Of a stretch of 64,000 nt of DNA, positions 17,775 to 26,017 are shown piece by piece (positions within the stretch are counted from its first letter, which is position 1; each line of letters opens with the position of its first letter). The notes below the pieces were generated by a model. That model had not been told where the DNA came from and ran no database searches. It was given only the letters and a program-made list of their open reading frames with translations. The stretch is from CADEED01 sp963711635 (GTDB taxonomy: Bacteria; Pseudomonadota; Gammaproteobacteria; Steroidobacterales; Steroidobacteraceae): the NCBI GenBank assembly GCA_963711635.1, contig CAVQEZ010000005.1:620001-684000 (forward strand), in the 5' to 3' direction. A program made the translations under genes and the position numbers.

Positions 17775-19704
17775 ATGCCAGTCATCACGCTGCCCGACGG
17801 CAGCCAGAAAAAATTCGACGCCCCCGTCACCGTGGCCGAAGTGGCCGCGAGCATCGGCGCGGGACTGGCCAAGGCGGCGCTCGCGGGCCGTGTCAACGAC
17901 AAGCTGGTCGACACCTCGTTCGTCATCCAGGAAGACGCGCGCCTGTCCATCGTGACGGAGAAGGATCCGGCGGCATTGGACGTCATCCGCCATTCCACCG
18001 CGCATCTGCTCGCGATGGCGGTGCAGGCTATCTACCCGAAGGCGCAGGTCACGATCGGCCCGGTCATCGAAGACGGCTTCTATCTACGACTTCGCGTTCG
18101 AGCGCCCCTTCACACCGGAAGACCTCGAGAAGTTCGAGGCCAAGATGAAGGAGATCGCGGCGGCCGATCTGAAGGTCACACGCCGCGTCATGGAGCGCGA
18201 CGCGGCCGTGGCGCTGTTCGAGAGCATGGGTGAGAAGTACAAGGCCCAGATCATCGCCAGCATTCCGTCGAATGAGCCCATCGGCCTCTACGGCCAGGGC
18301 GACTGGTTCGACCTCTGCCGCGGGCCACACGTGCCGTCCACCGGCAAGCTCAAGAGCTTCAAGCTCATGAAGGTGGCCGGCGCCTACTGGCGCGGCGATT
18401 CGCGCAACGAGATGCTCCAGCGCATCTACGGCACCGCCTGGCTCAACGACAAGGATCTCAAGGAATACCTGACGCGCCTCGAAGAAGCCGAAAAGCGCGA
18501 CCACCGGCGCATCGGCAAGGACCTGGGCCTGTTCCACTTCCAGGAGGAAGCCCCGGGCGCGGTGTTCTGGCATCCGAAGGGCTGGCGGATCTTCCAGCAG
18601 TTGATCGGCTATATGCGGCGCCGGCAGGACGCCGCCGGCTACGGTGAGGTCAACGCGCCGGAGATCATGGAATCCACGCTGTGGCAGAAGTCCGGCCACC
18701 TGGAGAAGTTCGGCGAGAACATGTTCCTGACGAAGACGCCCGACGAGCGCGTGTTCGCCATCAAGCCCATGAACTGCCCCGGGCACATCCAGATCTTCAA
18801 TCAGGGCATCCGCTCATATAAGGACCTGCCGATCCGCTTCGCCGAGTTCGGCAAGGTGCATCGCTACGAGCCCTCGGGGGCGCTGCACGGCCTGATGCGC
18901 GTGCGCGCTTTCAACCAGGACGATGCGCACATCTTCATCACCGAGGACCAGATCACCGAGGAGTCGGTCAAGGTCATCCAACTACTGCTGTCGATCTACA
19001 AGGATTTCGGCTTCGACGACGTGGCGGTCAAGTTCGCCGATCGCCCGCCGAAGCGGGTCGGTTCGGACGAGATCTGGGACAAGTCGGAAAAGGCCCTCAA
19101 GGCGGCGGCCGCGGCAGCGGGAATCGAGTGCGACTACAACCCGGGTGAGGGCGCCTTTTACGGGCCCAAGCTCGAGTTCCACCTGCGGGATGCCATCGGC
19201 CGCACCTGGCAATGCGGCACCCTGCAGGTGGACCTGAACCTGCCCGGACGCCTGGGCGCCTCCTATATCGACGAGCACAGCACCCGGCAAACCCCGGTGA
19301 TGCTGCACCGGGCGATTTTCGGCTCGCTGGAGCGCTTTTTCGGCATCCTGCTGGAGCACCACGCGGGCAAATTGCCGGCCTGGCTGGCCCCAACCCAGGC
19401 CGTGGTCATGAACATCACCGACCGCCAGGACGCCTACGTTCAACAAGTTGCGGAAACACTTAGAAATCAAGGGATTCGAGCCGAGATCGACTTGCGCAAC
19501 GAAAAGGTGGGCTTTAAGATTCGCGCCCACACGCTGCAGCGCGTCCCCTATTTATTGGTGGCGGGCGACAAGGAAGTAGCGGCGAATCAGATTTCTGTGC
19601 GGACCTTGAGTGGCAAGGATCTCGGCACGATGTCCCCGGAAGACTTTGTTAGTCGGCTCCGCGTGGAAGTCGAGAGCCACGGCCGCACGTTGTTGGAGGG
19701 ATGA
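17775..19704 (+). CDS. thrS: Threonine-tRNA ligase, frame broken by one extra C at 18084
   Basis: Two frames together encode one complete ThrRS of about 642 residues. The first (ATG 17775) gives the TGS domain (MPVITLPDGSQKKFDAPVTV) and the start of the editing domain (HSTAHLLAMAVQAIYP, ending VIEDGFY). Skipping the C at 18084 continues as YDFAFERPFTPEDLEKFEAK and joins the second frame without loss: class II motif 1, MNCPGHIQIF, RFAEFGKVHRYEPSGALHG (motif 2), the zinc-site Cys/His residues, motif 3 and the anticodon-binding domain ending at 19704. The enzyme charges tRNA-Thr and edits Ser. Because it is essential and both halves are perfectly conserved, the extra C is most likely a sequence error. 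It heads the infC-rpmI-rplT-pheST-ihfA operon. Confidence 0.92.
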
Positions 19705-19707
19705 TTT

Positions 19708-20229
19708 ATAGCGATTGCAACCAAGCGCGTAAGGCGCAACGAAGAGATCACCTCACCGAAAGTGAGAGTCATCGGAGCGGACGGCGGACAGGTCGGGGTG
19801 CTAACTAGATTCGAAGCACTCGATCTTGCGCGGAGCTCGGAGCTCGATCTCGTCGAAGTGTCGCCACAGGCGGATCCGCCCGTGGTGCGCGTGATGGACT
19901 TCGGCAAATTTCTGTTCGAACAGAACAAGAAATCACATGCCGCGAAGCGCAAGCAAAAGAACATCCAGATAAAAGAGATCAAGTTTCGTCCCGGTACGGA
20001 CGAGAATGATTACCAGATCAAGCTGCGTAACATCATTCGCTTCCTGACCGAGGGTGATAAGGCCAAGGTGACGTTACGTTTCCGCGGCCGTGAGATGGCG
20101 CATACAGAGATTGGCCGCAAGCTGCTGGACAGGCTGGTGAACGATCTGCGTGAACACGCAGCAATCGAGCAGAACCCGCTGATGGAAGGCCGGCAGATGG
20201 TCATGATGTTTGCGCAGAAAAAGAAGTAA
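19708..20229 (+). CDS. infC: Translation initiation factor IF-3 with a non-standard start codon
   Basis: The conserved N-terminus (RRNEEITSPKVRVIGADG) extends upstream of the only GTG (19762), and no ATG is in frame before the stop at 19702. The start must be ATA at 19708 or ATT at 19714. GGAGGG at 19695-19700 lies 7 bases before the ATA and 13 before the ATT, so I chose ATA (173 residues; 171 from ATT). Rare start codons are a known property of infC: IF-3 rejects them and so represses its own synthesis. Both IF-3 domains are complete (linker with FEQNKKSHAAKRKQKNIQ; C-domain IKFRPGTDENDYQIK and VTLRFRGREMAH). Three bases separate it from the thrS stop. Confidence 0.93.
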   Translation: MAIATKRVRRNEEITSPKVRVIGADGGQVGVLTRFEALDLARSSELDLVEVSPQADPPVVRVMDFGKFLFEQNKKSHAAKRKQKNIQIKEIKFRPGTDENDYQIKLRNIIRFLTEGDKAKVTLRFRGREMAHTEIGRKLLDRLVNDLREHAAIEQNPLMEGRQMVMMFAQKKK

Positions 20230-20327
20230 CCCGTAGATCAACGAAAGTTGTCTGCGGATTCGCCCGCAAGCGGGCAGGTCGCGCAAGCGATTTGCCTTGT
20301 GAGCGGTAGCTACAACGGAGTTGATTT
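20230..20327 (+). promoter_or_regulatory. Leader between infC and rpmI with a small hairpin
   Basis: This 98-base gap is the largest inside the operon. It contains GCCCGC-AA-GCGGGC (around 20262-20275), a compact stem. In E. coli and Bacillus the same gap carries a structure where ribosomal protein L20 binds to repress rpmI-rplT. A similar role here is an inference from position; I cannot show the L20 site. Confidence 0.35.
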
Positions 20328-20531
20328 ATGCCCAAGTTGAAGACCAACCGGGCTGCGGCCAAACGTTTTCGCAAAACGGCGAAGGGATGGAAGTCCTATT
20401 CGGCCGGCCGCCGCCACAATCTCGGCCACAAGCCTCGCAAGACCAAGCGCCAGCTGCGCTCGGGCGGATCGTCGCTCGTGCACAAGAGCGATACGGGACG
20501 TATCGATCAGCTGCTGCCGAACACCAAATAA
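20328..20531 (+). CDS. rpmI: 50S ribosomal protein L35
   Basis: At 67 residues and highly basic, it has the family start MPKLKTNRAAAKRFRKT and the end SSLVHKSDTGRIDQLLPN. L35 is a small protein of the large ribosomal subunit. CGGAG lies at normal spacing before the ATG. It is followed by rplT after 15 bases. Confidence 0.97.
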   Translation: MPKLKTNRAAAKRFRKTAKGWKSYSAGRRHNLGHKPRKTKRQLRSGGSSLVHKSDTGRIDQLLPNTK

Positions 20532-20546
20532 GCGAGGACTGACACA

Positions 20547-20912
20547 ATGGCACGAGTCAAACGCGGCGTCACTGCCAGTGCACGCCACAAGAAAATTCTC
20601 AAGAAGGCGAAGGGCTACTACAACGCCCGTCGCAAGGTATTCCGCGCTGCGAAGCAGGCCGTCATCAAGGCCGGCCAGTATGCGTACCGCGGACGCCGGC
20701 TCAAGAAACGCGACTTCCGCGCGCTGTGGATCCAGCGCATCAACGCGGCGGCGCGCGAGTTCGACCTGAGCTACAGCCGGCTGATCAACGGCCTCAAGAA
20801 GGCCGGGATCGACATCGACCGCAAGATGCTCGCCGATCTCGCCGTGAATCAGCCGGATGGCTTTGCGGCCATCGCGAAGCAGGCCAAAGCCGCTCTCGAC
20901 AAAGCCGCGTAA
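20547..20912 (+). CDS. rplT: 50S ribosomal protein L20
   Basis: The 121-residue product begins MARVKRGVTASARHKKILKK and continues through YNARRKVFRAAKQAVIKAGQ to FAAIAKQAKAAL, all diagnostic of L20. It is needed early in large-subunit assembly, and in other bacteria it also represses the rpmI-rplT message. A good ribosome site (GCGAGGA) precedes the ATG. Confidence 0.98.
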   Translation: MARVKRGVTASARHKKILKKAKGYYNARRKVFRAAKQAVIKAGQYAYRGRRLKKRDFRALWIQRINAAAREFDLSYSRLINGLKKAGIDIDRKMLADLAVNQPDGFAAIAKQAKAALDKAA

Positions 20913-20924
20913 GCGGAGGCCTTC

Positions 20925-21962
20925 GTGAGCGGGGAGGCTCCCAAGGATCTCGATGCGCGCCGGGAGGAAACTCTCGGCGCGATTTCGAGCGCGCGCGATC
21001 CGGGGGCCCTCGAGGAAGTGCGTGTCCGCACGCTTGGCAAGAGCGGCTGGCTCACCGAGAAGCTCAAGGAGCTGGGCAAGCTCGCGGCCGAGCAGCGCAA
21101 GGAAGCCGGCGCGCGCCTCAACCGCGTGCGCGAGGAATTCCAGGCTTTCATCGACAAGAAGCGCCTGGAGCTCGAGCAGGGCGCGGTCGCGGAAAAGCTC
21201 GCGAAAGAACGCATCGACGTCACGCTGCCGGGTCGCGGCGAGGCGCGTGGCGGCCTGCATCCGGTCACCAAGGTGCGGCTCCGGATCGAACAGCTGTTCC
21301 GCCAGGCCGGGTTCACGATCAAGACCGGCCCCGAGATCGAAGACGACTTCCACAACTTCGAGGCGCTGAACATTCCCGCGGACCATCCGGCCCGCGCGAT
21401 GCACGACACCTTCTACTTCCCCGACGGCAAGCTGCTGCGCACGCATACCTCGCCGGTGCAGATCCGCGCCATGCTGGAGGGCAAGCCGCCCTTCGCGGTG
21501 ATCGCGCCGGGGCGCGTGTATCGCAACGATCACGACGTCACGCACTCGCCGATGTTTCACCAGGTCGAAGGCCTGGTGGTCGACGAGGGCATCACCTTCG
21601 CCAACATGAAGGCCATGCTGCACGGTTTCCTCGAAGCCTTCTTCGAGCGCGACCTCAAGATGCGGCTGCGGCCCTCGTACTTTCCTTTCACCGAGCCTTC
21701 GGCCGAAGTCGACATGAGCTGCGTGTTGTGCGCCGGCGCGGGCTGCCGCGTCTGCAAGCACACCGGCTGGCTCGAGATCTCGGGCTGCGGCATGGTGCAT
21801 CCGCGCGTGCTGCAGGCCGGCGGCGTGGATCCGGAGAAGTACACCGGCTACGCCTTCGGCATGGGCATCGATCGCCTCGCCATGCTGCGTTACGGCGTGA
21901 ACGACCTGCGCCTGTTCTTCGAGAACGACCTGCGCTTCCTGGCGCAATTCAAGGCGGGCTGA
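20925..21962 (+). CDS. pheS: Phenylalanine-tRNA ligase alpha subunit
   Basis: The 345-residue chain starts at a GTG (20925) with GCGGAGG 6 bases before it. It has the N-terminal coiled coil (about 1-85), then the class II catalytic core: HPVTKVRLRIEQLF, DDFHNFEALNIPADHPAR (motif 1 region), YRNDHDVTHSPMFHQVEGL (motif 2), FTEPSAEVDMSC and GMGIDRLAMLRYGV (motif 3). It pairs with PheT as an alpha2-beta2 enzyme. The stop and the pheT start share TGATG. Confidence 0.98.
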   Translation: MSGEAPKDLDARREETLGAISSARDPGALEEVRVRTLGKSGWLTEKLKELGKLAAEQRKEAGARLNRVREEFQAFIDKKRLELEQGAVAEKLAKERIDVTLPGRGEARGGLHPVTKVRLRIEQLFRQAGFTIKTGPEIEDDFHNFEALNIPADHPARAMHDTFYFPDGKLLRTHTSPVQIRAMLEGKPPFAVIAPGRVYRNDHDVTHSPMFHQVEGLVVDEGITFANMKAMLHGFLEAFFERDLKMRLRPSYFPFTEPSAEVDMSCVLCAGAGCRVCKHTGWLEISGCGMVHPRVLQAGGVDPEKYTGYAFGMGIDRLAMLRYGVNDLRLFFENDLRFLAQFKAG

Positions 21963-24379
21963 TGCGTATCCCGCTTTCGTGGCTGCGCAATCTCGTCGAC
22001 GTTCCCTGGAACGGCAAGGAGCTGGGTTCGAGGCTGACCATGTCGGGCTTCGAGCTCGAAGCGCTCGACACCGCGGCGCCGCCGTTCAGAGGCGTGGTCG
22101 TCGCGGAAATTCTCGAAGCCGCGCGCCATCCGCAAGCCGACAAGCTGCAGGTCTGCAAAGTCAGCGCCGGTGGCGAAGCACTGCAAATCGTCTGCGGCGC
22201 CGCCAATGCGCGCGTCGGACTCAAGACCGCGCTGGCCACCGTGGGTGCCAGGCTGCCGGGCGACAAGGCCATCGTCGCTGCCAAGCTGCGCGGCGTGGAT
22301 TCCTTCGGCATGTTGTGCTCGGCAAAGGAGCTGGGCCTGGTCGATGGCTCCGAGGGCATCCTCGAGCTGCCGGCCGACGCGCCGGTGGGCAATGACCTGC
22401 GCGCGTACCTGCAGCTCGACGACGAAATCCTCGAGCTCAACGTGACACCGAATCGCGGCGATGCCATGTCGGTGCTGGGCATTGCGCGCGAAGTCGCAGC
22501 GTTGACGCGCGGCAAGATCGAAGTTCCGGGCGAGGGCGCGCGCAGGCCGGGTGAGGCCCGCGCGGACGTCGAGTCGCGGCCCGCGTCGGGCGCTGCCGCG
22601 AGCAGCACCGAAACTTTTCCGGTGACGCTCAGGCACCCGGCGGGTTGTCCGAAGCTGGTCAGCCGCGTGGTCCGCGGCATCGACAACCGGGCGCAGTCGC
22701 CGTCGTGGCTGCGCGAGCGGCTGCGGCGCGTGGGGCTGAGACCCATCAGCCCGGTGGTCGACGTTACCCAGTACGTGATGCTCGAGCTGGGTCAGCCCAT
22801 GCACGCCTACGACCTTGGCAAGCTCGTGGGCGGGCTCGAGGCGCGCTGGGCGCAGCACGAAGAAAAGACCACGCTGCTCGATGGCAAGGAGATCACGCTG
22901 GGCGCCGACGTGCTGGTGATCGCCGATGCCAACGGGCCGGTGGGCCTGGCCGGTGTCATGGGCGGCCTGGCCAGCTCCTGCACGCCAGACACCACTGACA
23001 TCCTGTTCGAAGCGGCTTTCTTCACGCCCTCGGCCGTGGCCGGGCGCGGCCGTCGCTATGGCCTGGTCACCGACGCTGGCCAGCGTTTCGAGCGCGGCGT
23101 GGATCCCATCCACCAGGAGCGCGCGGTGGAGCGCGCGACCCAGCTGTTGCTGGAGATTGCCGGCGGCAAGGCGGGACCGACGCAGGTCACGCAGGATTTG
23201 AAGGCATTGCCAAAGCGCCTGGAAGTCGCGCTGCGCCGCGCGCGCATCACGCGGCTGCTCGGCACCATCATTGACGACAACGAGGTCAAGGCGACGCTGG
23301 AGGCGCTGGGGATGCGCGTCCTCGCGAATGGCGAGGGCTGGCTGGTGACGCCGCCGCCGCATCGTTTCGATATCAACATCGAAGCCGACCTCATCGAGGA
23401 ACTGGCGCGCGTGGTCGGTTTCGAGTCCATTCCGGAAGCCGATGCTGCCACTCACCAGCGCGTGCCCGTGCTGCCCGAAGAAGCGCCGGTCGAATCGCAG
23501 GCGCTGGAGATCCTGGCCACGCGTGGTTATCAGGAAGCCATCACCTACGCGTTCGTGGATCCGGCGCTGCAGGAGAAGCTGTTGCCCGGCGCCGTGACGC
23601 CGCGGCTCGCGAATGCCATTTCAAACGAAATGTCCGTCATGCGCGCCTCACTATGGCCGGGGCTGATCAAGGCGGCGCAGGAGAACCAGCGACGCCAGCA
23701 GGATCGCATTCGCCTGTTCGAGCACGGCGCGCGTTTCGAGGCTGGGGGCGTGGAGACCGATCTGCTGGCCGGTATTGCCGTTGGCGCGCGGCGACCCGAA
23801 CAGTGGGGGGCCAAGGCGACGCCGGTGGATTTCTTTGATGTAAAGCAAGACCTCGATGCCCTGTTTTCGCGAACTGGCGCGTCAGAGGAAATCGGGTACG
23901 TGACAGATACCTTGCCGTGCCTCCATCCGGGAAGAAGCGCCCGGATCACGCGCCGCGGCAAGACGATCGGCTGGATAGGCGAGTTGCACCCACAATTGGT
24001 GCAGGAATTTGATTTCACATATGGCCCCATCTTGTTCGAAGTGGAGTATTCGGCGGCGCTCGCCGCAAAAATGCCGCGTTTCGAAGAGATTTCGCGCTTC
24101 CCGAGAGTCCGCCGCGACCTCGCAGTGGTGGTCGATGAGAAAGTGTCTTTAAGACAGCTACATGAACGTGTAACCTTCGCCGCGTCGAGCCTGTTACGTG
24201 ACATCCGGGTGTTCGACGTGTTCAGGGGGCCCGGCATAGAAAGCGGAAGAAAAAGCGTCGCTTTAGGCTTGATATTTCAGGACAATTCTCGCACCCTCGC
24301 TGATGAGGACGCGGACCGTTTGTTAGCTGCGATTCGTGCCGATCTGAGTGCAACGTTGGGCGCAGGATTTCGAGAATAA
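21962..24379 (+). CDS. pheT: Phenylalanine-tRNA ligase beta subunit
   Basis: I start at the ATG at 21962 (MRIPLSWLRNLVDVPWNGKE), which overlaps the pheS stop; the frame is open far upstream but that part is the shadow of rplT and pheS. The 805-residue product has the tRNA-binding (EMAP-like) domain at about 40-150, the B3/B4 editing domain (VTQYVMLELGQPMHAYDL, editing of mischarged Tyr), the B5 domain, the catalytic-like core and the C-terminal ferredoxin-fold anticodon-binding domain (FPRVRRDLAVVVDEKVS). It is complete. Confidence 0.97.
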   Translation: MRIPLSWLRNLVDVPWNGKELGSRLTMSGFELEALDTAAPPFRGVVVAEILEAARHPQADKLQVCKVSAGGEALQIVCGAANARVGLKTALATVGARLPGDKAIVAAKLRGVDSFGMLCSAKELGLVDGSEGILELPADAPVGNDLRAYLQLDDEILELNVTPNRGDAMSVLGIAREVAALTRGKIEVPGEGARRPGEARADVESRPASGAAASSTETFPVTLRHPAGCPKLVSRVVRGIDNRAQSPSWLRERLRRVGLRPISPVVDVTQYVMLELGQPMHAYDLGKLVGGLEARWAQHEEKTTLLDGKEITLGADVLVIADANGPVGLAGVMGGLASSCTPDTTDILFEAAFFTPSAVAGRGRRYGLVTDAGQRFERGVDPIHQERAVERATQLLLEIAGGKAGPTQVTQDLKALPKRLEVALRRARITRLLGTIIDDNEVKATLEALGMRVLANGEGWLVTPPPHRFDINIEADLIEELARVVGFESIPEADAATHQRVPVLPEEAPVESQALEILATRGYQEAITYAFVDPALQEKLLPGAVTPRLANAISNEMSVMRASLWPGLIKAAQENQRRQQDRIRLFEHGARFEAGGVETDLLAGIAVGARRPEQWGAKATPVDFFDVKQDLDALFSRTGASEEIGYVTDTLPCLHPGRSARITRRGKTIGWIGELHPQLVQEFDFTYGPILFEVEYSAALAAKMPRFEEISRFPRVRRDLAVVVDEKVSLRQLHERVTFAASSLLRDIRVFDVFRGPGIESGRKSVALGLIFQDNSRTLADEDADRLLAAIRADLSATLGAGFRE

Positions 24380-24383
24380 AAGC

Positions 24384-24686
24384 ATGGCTCTGACGAAAGC
24401 GGAGATGGCTGAGGCGCTGTTCAATCAGCTGGGTCTCAACAAACGCGAAGCGCGTGAGCTCGTGGACTTGTTCTTTGAGGAAGTGCGTCATGCACTTTCC
24501 AGCGGAGAACAAGTGAAGCTCTCGGGTTTCGGCAATTTCGATTTGCGCGACAAGAACCAGCGACCAGGACGGAATCCGAAAACCGGCGAGGAGATTCCGA
24601 TCAGCGCTCGACGCGTGGTGACGTTTCGTCCAGGTCAGAAACTGAAGGCGCGAGTCGAAGCGTATGCTGGAACCAAAGAACAATGA
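24384..24686 (+). CDS. ihfA: Integration host factor alpha subunit
   Basis: The ATG at 24384 gives the standard 100-residue form beginning MALTKAEMAEALFNQLGLNK, four bases after pheT. The DNA-bending arm carries the conserved GRNPKTGEEIPISARRVVTF with the intercalating Pro. IHF alpha/beta bends DNA at specific sites and shapes transcription and recombination. Its place behind pheT is the classic gammaproteobacterial order. Confidence 0.97.
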   Translation: MALTKAEMAEALFNQLGLNKREARELVDLFFEEVRHALSSGEQVKLSGFGNFDLRDKNQRPGRNPKTGEEIPISARRVVTFRPGQKLKARVEAYAGTKEQ

Positions 24687-25020
24687 CGAATTGCCGGCGA
24701 TTCCCGGCAAGCGTTATTTCACGATCGGCGAAGTCAGCGACCTCTGCGGCGTGAAGCCGCACGTGCTGCGCTACTGGGAGCAGGAGTTCCCGCAGCTCAA
24801 GCCGGTCAAGCGTCGCGGCAATCGCCGCTACTACCAGCGCCAGGACGTCATCATCATTCGGCAGATCCGCTCGTTGCTGTACGAGCAGGGCTTCACCATC
24901 GGCGGTGCGCGCAACAAGCTCGGCGGCGAAGAGGCCCGCGTCGATGTCAGCCAGAGCCAGCAGATCGTCAAGCAGATGCGCGTCGAGCTCGAAGAGCTCT
25001 TGAGGCTCCTCCGCCGTTAA
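24664..25020 (+). CDS. MerR-family transcriptional regulator
   Basis: The 118-residue protein has a MerR winged helix at about 17-85 (YFTIGEVSDLCGVKPHVLRY, WEQEFPQLKPVKRRGNRRYY) and a short C-terminal coiled coil; there is no effector domain or Cys metal site. It overlaps ihfA by 23 bases. This small MerR protein follows ihfA in many gammaproteobacteria and its targets are not known to me. The TAA joins directly to repeat copy C. Confidence 0.9.
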   Translation: MLEPKNNDELPAIPGKRYFTIGEVSDLCGVKPHVLRYWEQEFPQLKPVKRRGNRRYYQRQDVIIIRQIRSLLYEQGFTIGGARNKLGGEEARVDVSQSQQIVKQMRVELEELLRLLRR

Positions 25021-25075
25021 ATGGGGTCCGTCAGACCCCGATTTCCTAGCAAATGGAGTGTCCTGACTCCATTAA
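25019..25075. repeat. Paired palindromes with matched changes (copy C)
   Basis: The first arm is GGGGTC-CGTCA-GACCCC (25023-25039). The second is GGAGT-GTCCTG-ACTCC (25056-25070), in which a G-to-A change on one side is matched by C-to-T on the other, so the stem is kept. The spacer ATTTCCTAGCAAATGG is identical to copy B. It sits between the TAA of the merR gene and the TAA of the DUF2950 gene. Conservation of pairing rather than sequence suggests selection on the hairpin. Confidence 0.8.
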
Positions 25076-26001
25076 TTACCGGCCAGCGCGTCGGTGCCGT
25101 CTTCCTTGGTCCACATCGAGTCGGGGTTGAACTCGACGATGCCCATGGCCACGCGTTGCGTGTTCGGGCCGAGATCGCGCGAATACACGACACCGTCCTG
25201 ATTGACGATGAAGGTCATGACGCCGGAGCTGCCGTACTCGGCGGGGAAGGCGATCAGCCCGAATCCGCCGAACAATTCACCGTTGACCATGTAGTCATAG
25301 GCGCCGCCCGGCGCGTTGGGTCCCTGGCTCGTGAGCATGCGGTAGACGTAGCCATGAAACGGCGCGCCCTTGGGTGCGTCTGATGCGAAGTAGCCTTCCG
25401 CGCGTGCGACGACGAATTCCTCACCGAGCGGGCTTTGCGGCTCGTCTGCCTTGGCCGGCCAAAAGAGCCCATCCTTCTTGCCCGGCGAGCTCACAAACTT
25501 GTTTGCGAAGTGCTGCATCGGATCCTTCGACACGTTGCGCAGGTAGTACTCCTGCTGTGCATCGACGTATGCCAGGCATGACTGGATGGTCGCCAGCTCG
25601 TTCTCGCCGACCCTGCGATTGATCATTTCCTCGGCGCCGGCCGCGCTGTCGAAATACCAGGTGCCATCCTTCTTCACGATCGGAATCGGGAAGGGCCACT
25701 CGTCTTCGCCCACGTTCAGCGTCGCCTTGTCCGCCACGCTCTTGTCGAGCGAATTCTTCGCCTTGTAGTTCGCCAGGAAATTGTCGCGCGCGTTCTTGTC
25801 CGCGACCGGATCACCGGAAGCGATGATCGGCTTGGCAAGCGGGCCGAGCAGCCCGAGCAATGCCTGCGTGTCTTTGGCCTGCGCCGCCTTGATCAGCGCC
25901 TGCACCGCGGCCTCGGGTGTCTTGAAGGTCTTCTGATCCGCCGGTGCGGCCAGCGCCAATGGCGCGACGATCATCATCAATATCCACACTTTTGTGCGCA
26001 T
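25072..26001 (-). CDS. DUF2950 exported protein
   Basis: The start at 26001 is decided by AGGAGGAAATTCTG immediately before the ATG and by a clean signal peptide (MRTKVWILMMIVAPLALA); a 112-residue Ala/Pro/Arg-rich upstream extension is the shadow of the neighbouring gene. The 309-residue product matches DUF2950: DQKTFKTPEAAVQALIKAA at the N-terminus, YDYMVNGELFGGFGLIAFPAE, and MTFIVNQDGVVYSRDLGPNT towards the end. It is probably periplasmic. Its function is not established. It lies 16 bases after the DUF3300 gene, its usual neighbour. Confidence 0.9.
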   Translation of the reverse strand: MRTKVWILMMIVAPLALAAPADQKTFKTPEAAVQALIKAAQAKDTQALLGLLGPLAKPIIASGDPVADKNARDNFLANYKAKNSLDKSVADKATLNVGEDEWPFPIPIVKKDGTWYFDSAAGAEEMINRRVGENELATIQSCLAYVDAQQEYYLRNVSKDPMQHFANKFVSSPGKKDGLFWPAKADEPQSPLGEEFVVARAEGYFASDAPKGAPFHGYVYRMLTSQGPNAPGGAYDYMVNGELFGGFGLIAFPAEYGSSGVMTFIVNQDGVVYSRDLGPNTQRVAMGIVEFNPDSMWTKEDGTDALAGN

Positions 26002-26017
26002 CAGAATTTCCTCCTGT

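Noticed and set aside
20310..21947. 545-residue open frame opposite rpmI, rplT and pheS
   Set aside because: It crosses three conserved genes on the other strand and shows only mirror-type composition.
20726..21961. N-terminal extension of pheT by 412 residues
   Set aside because: The extension is rplT and pheS read out of frame; the pheT family start is at 21962.
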